Shown: positions 57,435-64,000 of the stretch, in pieces
How positions within the stretch are numbered: the stretch's first letter is position 1
Layout of the letters: each line of letters opens with the position of its first letter
Source of the DNA: Salinimonas iocasae
Lineage (GTDB): Bacteria; Pseudomonadota; Gammaproteobacteria; Enterobacterales; Alteromonadaceae
Direction of reading: 5' to 3'
Length of the DNA: 64,000 nucleotides
NCBI RefSeq assembly: GCF_006228385.1
Contig: NZ_CP039852.1
Span: forward strand, 186,001-250,000
The notes under the pieces: generated by a model
What the model saw: only the letters and a program-made list of their open reading frames with translations
Databases searched by the model: none
What the model was told of the DNA's origin: nothing
Translations under genes and position numbers: made by a program

Positions 57435-58865
57435 ATGCACAAGTCATCTACCCAACGTTTTCTTCGAAAAACGCTAACCGGCCTGGCAGTATCAGGCGCT
57501 ATGCTCTCATCAGCAGCGCAGGCTGATGTCATTCTTCACGCTTTCAACTGGCAGTATGATGAAGTGGCTGCCAAAGCGCAGGAAATAGCTGATTTAGGCT
57601 ATAAAAAAGTGTTGGTATCGCCAGCGTATAAGTCCACCGGCAGTGCATGGTGGGCGCGCTATCAGCCGCAGGATTATCGGGTAATAGATAATCCTCTGGG
57701 TGATACTGACGACTTCAAAGCAATGGTTCAGGCGCTAAAAGCGCAGGGTGTAGAAACTTACGCTGACATCGTTTTTAATCATATGGCTAACGAGTCGGCC
57801 CAGCGCAGTGATTTAAACTATCCGGGGACAGCAGTACTTAATGAATATGCTGCCAGCGATGCGTATTACGACAGCATCACGATATTCGGTGATGTCAGTA
57901 ACGGTCTGTTTTCAGGGAATGACTTTCACGGCACCTACGACCCCGACGGGCCGCAATGTATCAGTAACTATAATGATGTCGGTGATGTGCAGTACAACCG
58001 ATTGTGTGGCGCGCCGCCGGACACAGGTCTGCCAGATTTAGACCCGAATAACTGGGTTGTAGAAAAGCAGCAACAGTATTTGCAGGCGCTTAAATCTTTC
58101 GGTGTCACTGGATTTCGGGTTGATGCCGCAAAACACATGACTAACTATCACATCAATCAGGTCTTCACAGACAACATCAAGCAGGGCACTCACGTCTTTG
58201 GTGAAATAATCACTACCGGCGGGGCTGGCAGTGGCGACTATGATAACTTCCTGGCACCGTATATCAGCCAGACCGGGCACGATGCCTATGACTTTCCGCT
58301 CTTTGCGCAAATCCGTAGTGCATTTAGCTACGGTGGTTCGATGAACGCGCTGGTCGACCCGGGCGCTTATGGTCAGGCGTTACCAGGCGATCAGGCCATC
58401 ACGTTTAGTGTGACACACGATATCCCGCTAAATGACGGGTTTCGCTATCAGTTGCTGGATCCTGCTGATGAAAAGCTGGCTAATGCCTATGTTCTGGGGC
58501 GTGATGGTGGCGTACCTCTGATGTATTCAGATCATAACGAAAGCGGGGATGGGCGCTGGGATGGGCTCTATAACCGTACTGATATAGAAAATATGATTAC
58601 CTTCCATAACCAGACGCAAGGCCGCAGTATGGAAGTGATCAACTACAGCGATTGCTTTTTACTGTTCAAGCGGGAGCATGTAGGCGTAGTTGGTATCAAC
58701 AAATGTGATGCCGGTCAGGATATTTGGGTGGATACCAACGCAGAAGGCCTGTGGTGGTATCGTAATTACCGCGACACACTGTCTTCAGATGTACAGTACA
58801 TTTCCAGCCAGTGGCACAACTTCTATGTGCCGGGCCGTTCAGCCAGAATGTGGCTGATGGAATAG
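57435..58865 (+). CDS. Secreted GH13 alpha-amylase
   Basis: A 476-residue alpha-amylase. ATG 57435 is chosen because GAGG lies six bases before it; earlier in-frame ATGs are less good. The signal peptide ends near SSAAQA. The four GH13 regions are seen: DIVFNH (I), GFRVDAAKH with the nucleophile Asp (II), FGEII with the acid Glu (III) and SVTHDIP (IV). A Cys pair (CISNYNDVGDVQYNRLC) is kept. It hydrolyses alpha-1,4 glucans outside the cell. No carbohydrate-binding domain follows. Confidence 0.95.
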   Translation: MHKSSTQRFLRKTLTGLAVSGAMLSSAAQADVILHAFNWQYDEVAAKAQEIADLGYKKVLVSPAYKSTGSAWWARYQPQDYRVIDNPLGDTDDFKAMVQALKAQGVETYADIVFNHMANESAQRSDLNYPGTAVLNEYAASDAYYDSITIFGDVSNGLFSGNDFHGTYDPDGPQCISNYNDVGDVQYNRLCGAPPDTGLPDLDPNNWVVEKQQQYLQALKSFGVTGFRVDAAKHMTNYHINQVFTDNIKQGTHVFGEIITTGGAGSGDYDNFLAPYISQTGHDAYDFPLFAQIRSAFSYGGSMNALVDPGAYGQALPGDQAITFSVTHDIPLNDGFRYQLLDPADEKLANAYVLGRDGGVPLMYSDHNESGDGRWDGLYNRTDIENMITFHNQTQGRSMEVINYSDCFLLFKREHVGVVGINKCDAGQDIWVDTNAEGLWWYRNYRDTLSSDVQYISSQWHNFYVPGRSARMWLME

Positions 58866-58933
58866 CTGTATGACGACCGCTGCAACTGTTTTACAGTGCA
58901 GCGGTTTATTTCATCCGACGTGTCTGGCAGAAA

Positions 58934-59476
58934 TTAAAACTCTGCTTTGGTACGCTTGATAAATTTTTGCCAGGTTTCATTAGGCTGCCAGGTCTTTTCC
59001 AGTGCAGCTCTGGCCTGGGCTTCAGGAACATCTAACTGCGTAACCTGGTATAAATAGGTAAAAACGGCGCCGCGCCAGTTCTTTCTGCAATGGGTGAGCA
59101 CTTTGCCCTTATCTGCTTGCGGAGCGGAATCCATAACATCCACGTAATCCGCAAAATTTTGAACTGTGGGGTTTTCCCAGTCCACAGGAATATTGTGATA
59201 GGTCATTCCCAGTTCGGTAACAATACCTTTTTCTTTGCTTCTGTCACCGGGAATCAAATCGATTACGGTGTGCACGCCCTCATCCTGTAGTAACTCGAAC
59301 TGCTTTTCAGACGGCAACCCTGAGCTCATCATTGTCGGGCCATCGGTACGAAGATTTTCGAGGGTTTCAAGTGTCTGACCTTCAGGCATTTCGTGCTCAT
59401 GTGCACCGCCATGTGCAAATACAACCGAGCTGACAGACAGAGATGCCAGCATGAGTAAATAAACCATTTTTTTCAT
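58934..59476 (-). CDS. Exported DUF442/PTP-like phosphatase
   Basis: A 180-residue secreted protein of the DUF442 / beta-lactamase hydrolase-like group related to cysteine phosphatases. The signal peptide ends VVFA, giving a mature N-terminus HGGAHEHEMPEG. The phosphatase loop is HCRKNWR, a Cys-x4-Arg as in DUF442 proteins rather than the standard Cys-x5-Arg. Substrate unknown. Near it are genes for cytochrome b561 and a PepSY protein on the same strand. The N-terminal His cluster might bind metal. Confidence 0.85.
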   Translation of the reverse strand: MKKMVYLLMLASLSVSSVVFAHGGAHEHEMPEGQTLETLENLRTDGPTMMSSGLPSEKQFELLQDEGVHTVIDLIPGDRSKEKGIVTELGMTYHNIPVDWENPTVQNFADYVDVMDSAPQADKGKVLTHCRKNWRGAVFTYLYQVTQLDVPEAQARAALEKTWQPNETWQKFIKRTKAEF

Positions 59477-59570
59477 GAGTGGGGTTCGCAGAGAAGTTTG
59501 ATTTTTATACTAACCGGTAAGCATCTTAAGTGCGAAATAAAAATGTATCCGGATGTGTATCAGGCAGTTA

Positions 59571-60101
59571 TCACCTTTTTATATAGCGATAGCCCGTGAT
59601 CATTGCCTGAATAAGATTACGCCGTCCTACGATGCTCGTAATTATTACCGCGGCAATATGAATGCAGGCCAGTACAAAAAGGGTATCCGCAGTGACTGAG
59701 TGAATAAATTCAAGCTCGCTGCTACCAAAGAAGTAATCCGTTTCCTCAAGCAAAAATCCTGTTGTAGCTAAAACTGCGAAGGCACAAAATACCGCATAGA
59801 CCATCATCCAGCCAAACGGGTTATGGCCGGTGCGTGCGGGTATGTTGCGCTGTTTCAGATGGGAAAAGTGCGAATGAAACGACGCTTTGCTGAACGCCCT
59901 TCGAGAGAACCGGGCAAAGCCACGGCTTTTAAAACCATACCAGCACCGGACAAGCACACTGAAGATGGCTGCATAGCCGACCCACTCGTGTATATCGCCG
60001 CCCGGTGAAAGTATGAAGTAATTAAAAGCAAAGAGTAAGACCAGCGCCCAGTGTACAACACGAACTAACAGGCTCCAGACATAAACTCTTTGCTCAGGCA
60101 C
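59571..60101 (-). CDS. Cytochrome b561-family membrane protein
   Basis: A 176-residue four-helix di-haem b-type cytochrome of the bacterial b561/Ni-hydrogenase b family. Conserved His ligands appear in VVHWALV, DIHEWVGY, FIHSVTAD and CIHIAAV. It likely passes electrons between quinones and periplasmic partners. Start GTG 60101 overlaps the PepSY stop by one base, so it is co-translated with PepSY; GAGG gives the ribosome site. Confidence 0.9.
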   Translation of the reverse strand: MPEQRVYVWSLLVRVVHWALVLLFAFNYFILSPGGDIHEWVGYAAIFSVLVRCWYGFKSRGFARFSRRAFSKASFHSHFSHLKQRNIPARTGHNPFGWMMVYAVFCAFAVLATTGFLLEETDYFFGSSELEFIHSVTADTLFVLACIHIAAVIITSIVGRRNLIQAMITGYRYIKR

Positions 60102-60379
60102 TAGTCATTTTCCTCTTTGACTACCTCACCATTTACCGGGTTGAAGTAGATTTCTACATTCTTACCATTGGCATCTTTGCCATAGATTTCGTAACACTGA
60201 CCGTCAGTCACTTCGAACTTATCAATGGTATAACCTTCGTCTTTCAACTGGTTCTGGAATTCATTCTCATCCATCCAGGTGTCTTTAGCCTGCGTCGTAC
60301 ACTGCGGATCGGAACTCACTCCACAACCGCCTAAAGTAATAGCTGCGCCGACAAGCGCCAGTGAACATAACTTTTTCAT
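60101..60379 (-). CDS. PepSY-domain lipoprotein
   Basis: A 92-residue lipoprotein with lipobox TLGGC (Cys about 19) and a small PepSY domain (about 40-90; DEGYTIDKFEVTDGQCYEIYG). Such domains are often attached to haem- or redox-related membrane proteins and can be inhibitory. It begins the operon with cytochrome b561. Possible promoter: TTGTAC and TAGGCT 16 bases apart upstream. AAGGAT ribosome site. Confidence 0.88.
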   Translation of the reverse strand: MKKLCSLALVGAAITLGGCGVSSDPQCTTQAKDTWMDENEFQNQLKDEGYTIDKFEVTDGQCYEIYGKDANGKNVEIYFNPVNGEVVKEEND

Positions 60380-60478
60380 TGTATCATCCTTATAAGGTTT
60401 CTAGGGTATTGACGTAAAGCCTATGCTCCCGTCATAAGTACAAAAGCGATGAATCTACTGCGCATGACTTTTCACACG

Positions 60479-62446
60479 CTACCTGATGGAGTGCAAAAAG
60501 TGCATATGCTTTTGATAGTGTTCCACGATGTCATGGATCACTGCTTCTTTGGGCCAGCCCATAATATCGTAATCCTGACCCCCTTCTTTGAGGTGCACCT
60601 CGGCCCGGTAGTAAACGTCTTCAGCCTCGTCGTCATCATCATCCTGACCATAAGCTGGCCTGTCGTAAGAATACCGGCGAACCTCATAGTGAAAATCATA
60701 GGCTTCTTCCAGCGGGACAGATAAAATAAAACGCCCCGACTTCACCTCTTCTACACCGGCCTCAACATCATGCTTAGCCAGTTGCTTTTTAACCTGCTCC
60801 ATGGCTTCTTTAACAACCGTGTTGATATAGTCGTTAACATTCTTCTTATCCGGGTGGTCCAGAATACTGGCAAGACGTTTTTCCCATGAAGACTCATCCG
60901 GGTTGCCAACAGTCGAAGGGCGCATGTTCATCTGTAAGCTTTCCCGTTTAACAACATCGACCCGTAACGCTTTAATCAGGCCGTACGTTGCAACCAGTAG
61001 CACTACCGCAAAGGGCAGCGCGCTGGCGATGGTCATGGTCTGCAGTGCGCCCAGCCCGCCAGCTAACAGAAGTACCGCTGCAACAACACCTTCAGCGCTC
61101 GCCCAGAAGATACGTTGCCATAACGGCGTATTGTCACTGCCGTTAGAACAAAGCATATCGACGACCATCGATCCGGAATCTGATGAGGTTACAAAGAATA
61201 CGATGACCATACACGTACCGATGAATGACAATACGCTGGAAAAGGGAAAGTTTTCCAGAAACGCAAACAGGGATATAGCCTCGTCCTGGGCGACAGCGTC
61301 TGCCAGGCTCGCCACCCCCTGGTTCATGATCAAATCGATAGCAGAGTTACCGAATACCGTCATCCATAACAATGTAAAGCCGCTGGGAATAAACAGCACA
61401 CCCATGGCAAATTCGCGAATTGTACGGCCTCTTGAAACACGCGCGATAAACAAGCCTACAAACGGTGCCCATGACATCCACCAACCCCAGTACAGAATGG
61501 TCCAGCCACCCAGCCAGTCTGTTTTTTCATAGGCAAACAGGTTGAATGTATTTCTGACTAAATCTGCGGCATATCCACCGGTGTTCTGCACAAAGGTTTG
61601 TAACAGGTATACGGTCGGGCCAAGAATCAGAATAACCAGAAGCAAAATGACCGCAAGGCCCATGTTGAGCTCGGACAGCCTTCGGATGCCTTTATCAAGA
61701 CCAGTAGTGACCGAGATAATAGCCAGTAACGTGACGCCAATAATAAGAACTATCTGAGTGATGGTTACCACAGGCACGTCAAATAAATAATTAAGCCCGG
61801 AGTTAACCTGCAGCACACCATAGCCCAAAGACGTAGCAACACCGAAAACGGTACCGATAACCGCGAAAATATCGACAGCATGACCGATAGGGCCATAAAT
61901 TTTATCGCCGATGAGAGGGTATAATGCAGAACGCAGGGTGAGCGGCAGGCCGTGTCGATAACTGAAAAACGCAAGAATCAGCGCCACGACCGCATAAATT
62001 GCCCATGCATGCAGACCCCAGTGGAAGAAGGTCAGTTTCATAGCCTGGCGTGCAGCCTCAACGTTTTCACCGTCACCCACGGGCGGGCTCATAAAGTGCA
62101 TCACTGGTTCGGCGACACCAAAGAACATGAGGCCTATCCCCATACCCGCTGAAAACAGCATAGCAAACCAGGTAATATAGCCGTAATCCGGGGTGGAATG
62201 ATCAGGCCCCAGCTTGATATCGCCAAACCGGGATAGCCCAAGATACACAACGGCGATCAAAATCAGCGCAACAGTAAGTACATAGAACCAGCTGGCATTC
62301 TGTACAATCCCTGATTGTAAGCTATTGAACCAGTTTTCTGCCTGATTCGGCATCAGACTGGTCAGAAGGACCAACACGCCAATCAGTGAGATGGCGGTGT
62401 AAAATACGGGTGGATTGAGTTTTCCCTGCGGTTTGCTATTTTGCAT
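60479..62446 (-). CDS. BCCT-family betaine/choline/carnitine transporter
   Basis: A 655-residue BCCT transporter with 12 helices to about residue 510 and a 145-residue cytoplasmic C-terminal extension, as in BetT. Marks: SAGMGIGLMFFGVAEPV (helix 3, ion-binding loop), the WALYAVVA-like segment HWGLHAWAIYAVVA, and the conserved tryptophan run WTILYWGWWMSWAPF. The tail contains the acidic cluster YGQDDDDDEAEDVYY and may be an osmosensor. The solute is probably choline or glycine betaine. Confidence 0.94.
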   Translation of the reverse strand: MQNSKPQGKLNPPVFYTAISLIGVLVLLTSLMPNQAENWFNSLQSGIVQNASWFYVLTVALILIAVVYLGLSRFGDIKLGPDHSTPDYGYITWFAMLFSAGMGIGLMFFGVAEPVMHFMSPPVGDGENVEAARQAMKLTFFHWGLHAWAIYAVVALILAFFSYRHGLPLTLRSALYPLIGDKIYGPIGHAVDIFAVIGTVFGVATSLGYGVLQVNSGLNYLFDVPVVTITQIVLIIGVTLLAIISVTTGLDKGIRRLSELNMGLAVILLLVILILGPTVYLLQTFVQNTGGYAADLVRNTFNLFAYEKTDWLGGWTILYWGWWMSWAPFVGLFIARVSRGRTIREFAMGVLFIPSGFTLLWMTVFGNSAIDLIMNQGVASLADAVAQDEAISLFAFLENFPFSSVLSFIGTCMVIVFFVTSSDSGSMVVDMLCSNGSDNTPLWQRIFWASAEGVVAAVLLLAGGLGALQTMTIASALPFAVVLLVATYGLIKALRVDVVKRESLQMNMRPSTVGNPDESSWEKRLASILDHPDKKNVNDYINTVVKEAMEQVKKQLAKHDVEAGVEEVKSGRFILSVPLEEAYDFHYEVRRYSYDRPAYGQDDDDDEAEDVYYRAEVHLKEGGQDYDIMGWPKEAVIHDIVEHYQKHMHFLHSIR

Positions 62447-62651
62447 AAAAGCCCCGAAATTAAGCGTGAATTATTATTTTCTGGTCGCAACGGCTTATTA
62501 GCGACACTTATTTTTCGTCAAAGACGCTTAGTATAAGATAAGGTCAATATGACTATTCACAGCTTCTTACGCAACGAAACGAGAAACAGCGCTATTTGTT
62601 TTTATTGCAATTAATTTTGAAAATACGGACGCGGAGGGACGTCACCCCGGG

Positions 62652-63653
62652 TCACGCGTGTGCCCGGGTAGTTCCTCTGACGATGAGGTCGGGGGAGAGG
62701 ATATGGGTCAGTGACTGGCGGGCATCGCCATAAGCCTGATTTAGGATCCAGCGCGCTGCCATTTCACCAATTTCTCTTACCGGATAATCGATAGTCGTTA
62801 ATTTGGGAGTCAGGTAACTGGCATAATCGATGTTATCAAACCCAATGACAGAAACATCTTCGGGAACATTTTTACCCAGATTTCTCAGCGCGTTGATGGC
62901 ACCGGTTGCCATTTCGTCGTTACCGCATGCGATGGCCGTGTAGTGGGCGTTTCGTCGCTGTAATTCATTTACACAGGCTTCACCGGAGTGCGCCTGGAAA
63001 TTACCTTCCACAATAAGCGAATCGTCTACCGGCAAACCGGCCTCTTCAAGAGCACGCTTATGCCCGTTCAGACGATTAATTCCATCCGCCTTGAACAACG
63101 CGCCGGCTGCATACGCAATCTCTGTATGCCCCTGATCAATCAGGTGCCTAGTTGCCAAATAACCGCCCGTCTCATTATCCAGACTGATGCACTGTTCGCC
63201 TATTTCCTCAATGTAGCGGTTTACAATAATCATAGGCACTTTTTGTTTTGCCAGCTGAATCAGGTAATCATCACTAACCGCCTCAACATGAAGAATCAGC
63301 GCATCACAGCGACGGCTTAACAGAGCATCGATTTCGTTTTGTTCCAGCTTATCGTCACTGTGCCCGGCCACCACAAACATATGCTTGTTTGCTTTGCGTA
63401 ATATGTGCTCTGAGCCAGCTACCATTGCCCCAAAGAAAGAACCATGCAGTTCAGGCACCACATAGCCGATGGTATTGGTTTTATTTGATGCCAGAGAGGC
63501 GGCGATAACATTGTGGCGGTAGCCAAGTTCTTCCATGGCATTAAGTACCAACTGACGCGTCTTTTCCTTAACGGTGTCAGTGTTGTTAATCACCCTGGAT
63601 ACAGTTGCAGACGATACACCTGCTTTTTCACTTACCTGTTTTATTGTAACCAT
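62652..63653 (-). CDS. LacI-family transcription regulator
   Basis: A 333-residue LacI/GalR regulator. The helix-turn-helix opens TIKQVSEKAGVSSATVSRVINN (about 3-24) with a hinge, then a sugar-binding periplasmic-like core (about 60-330). It faces no divergent gene inside the window; the symporter gene lies immediately upstream on the same strand and is its likely target. It ends with a CCCGGG repeat around its stop. Confidence 0.95.
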   Translation of the reverse strand: MVTIKQVSEKAGVSSATVSRVINNTDTVKEKTRQLVLNAMEELGYRHNVIAASLASNKTNTIGYVVPELHGSFFGAMVAGSEHILRKANKHMFVVAGHSDDKLEQNEIDALLSRRCDALILHVEAVSDDYLIQLAKQKVPMIIVNRYIEEIGEQCISLDNETGGYLATRHLIDQGHTEIAYAAGALFKADGINRLNGHKRALEEAGLPVDDSLIVEGNFQAHSGEACVNELQRRNAHYTAIACGNDEMATGAINALRNLGKNVPEDVSVIGFDNIDYASYLTPKLTTIDYPVREIGEMAARWILNQAYGDARQSLTHILSPDLIVRGTTRAHA

Positions 63654-63671
63654 ATTGTCCTGTCCAGCGAA

Positions 63672-64000
63672 TTAGTCATGGCTGTGGGAAACCGGGCGTT
63701 CAGGGTAGGGGGACTGCGCCCCGGATGCCAGTTTCTGCTGAATTTCATCCAGTCTGTTGTTGTTCAGTGCATATCCGCGCATCAGATAAGCCACTGCTAA
63801 AGAAGCCAGCGCAGGACCAAGGCAAAATGACATAATAATTCCCTGCGCTACCTGAGTATTGGAGATTCCTGGCTGATAATTATATAGCGCCAGCAACCAG
63901 CCTGCGAGCGCCCCGCCTGTAGCCAGGCCTACTTTAATAAAAAAGACGACGGTTGAATAGGTAACACCGGTCATTCGCACGCCGGTTTTAAACTCTCCAT
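63672..64000 (-). CDS. GPH-family sugar:cation symporter (C-terminal part)
   Basis: The 3' end of a glycoside-pentoside-hexuronide:cation symporter, cut by the right edge. The visible part has the family pattern FKTGVRMTGVTYSTVVFFIKVG, followed by GGALAGWLLALYNY and two further helices ending PVSHSHD. Together with the adjacent LacI gene it suggests a sugar-uptake locus continuing to the right. The substrate cannot be told. Confidence 0.9.
   Translation of the reverse strand, partial: GEFKTGVRMTGVTYSTVVFFIKVGLATGGALAGWLLALYNYQPGISNTQVAQGIIMSFCLGPALASLAVAYLMRGYALNNNRLDEIQQKLASGAQSPYPERPVSHSHD

Noticed and set aside
62640..62680. Terminator at the lacI end
   Set aside because: CCCGGG copies flank the stop but no T run follows, and the stem would be weak.
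1..64000. CRISPR arrays, tRNA or rRNA genes, prophage or IS elements
   Set aside because: No regularly spaced direct repeats, T-arm-like sequences with a cloverleaf, transposase or phage genes were seen; the only recombinase is the housekeeping xerC.

Overview
The window looks like a chromosomal segment of a marine gammaproteobacterium of the Alteromonadaceae (Alteromonas / Salinimonas-like). The evidence is indirect: gene families typical of that group (7TMR-DISM GGDEF/EAL protein, MJ1255-type glycosyltransferase, DUF3299 and DUF1439 proteins, sodium/galactose symporter, BCCT transporter) and the block lptM-lysA-dapF-DUF484-xerC-yigB, whose order is seen in Pseudomonas and related gammaproteobacteria. 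No rRNA, tRNA, CRISPR array, prophage or insertion sequence was recognised. The left edge cuts a histone-deacetylase-family gene and the right edge cuts a sugar:cation symporter.

Layout. 0-5 kb: deacetylase end, a chemoreceptor with a one-base-overlapping thioredoxin-like partner, an MscS channel, a DUF1439/ATP-grasp pair and ribA. 5-16 kb: a large membrane GGDEF/EAL protein, selO with a small overlapping partner, a glutathione transferase, recQ, mgtE, rarD and a REC-REC-GGDEF regulator. 16-27 kb: uvrD (with a LexA-type operator), csbD, cysE, then the minus-strand run yigB, xerC, DUF484, dapF, lysA, lptM, and a glycosyltransferase/PAP2 pair. 27-36 kb: rraA, S1/P1 nuclease, ubiX, mpl, fbp, ppa, a DUF3299 protein, a small membrane protein, a patatin, a 2OG-Fe(II) oxygenase and a thioesterase. 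35-43 kb: uvrA, a YajR-like MFS exporter, a HAD phosphatase, a lipoprotein hydrolase, an M28 peptidase and an RDD protein. 44-48.5 kb: galT-galK-sglT and ssb.

From about 48.6 to 55.1 kb the composition becomes visibly richer in A+T. The genes there are accessory: an HExxH metallopeptidase, a GlxA-type AraC regulator facing a LysE exporter, two unrecognised secreted proteins and a membrane-anchored alpha/beta hydrolase. Three intergenic gaps share a degenerate 20-bp repeat. This is the best candidate for acquired DNA. From 55 kb the background resumes: lysR facing a PRISE-type reductase, a secreted GH13 alpha-amylase, a phosphatase / cytochrome b561 / PepSY group, a BCCT transporter, and a LacI regulator beside the truncated symporter.

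The genes are mostly housekeeping (DNA repair, lysine and cysteine synthesis, peptidoglycan recycling, gluconeogenesis, galactose use). I found no convincing entirely new multi-gene system. The more interesting leads are small: predicted RNA structures that may hide ribosome binding sites, a structured fbp leader, the phosphatase with a probable N-terminal histidine next to b561/PepSY, the DUF1439/ATP-grasp and chemoreceptor/DUF6436 pairs, and the dispersed repeat of the A+T-rich island. Several starts given here differ from the longest open frame; reasons are in each entry.
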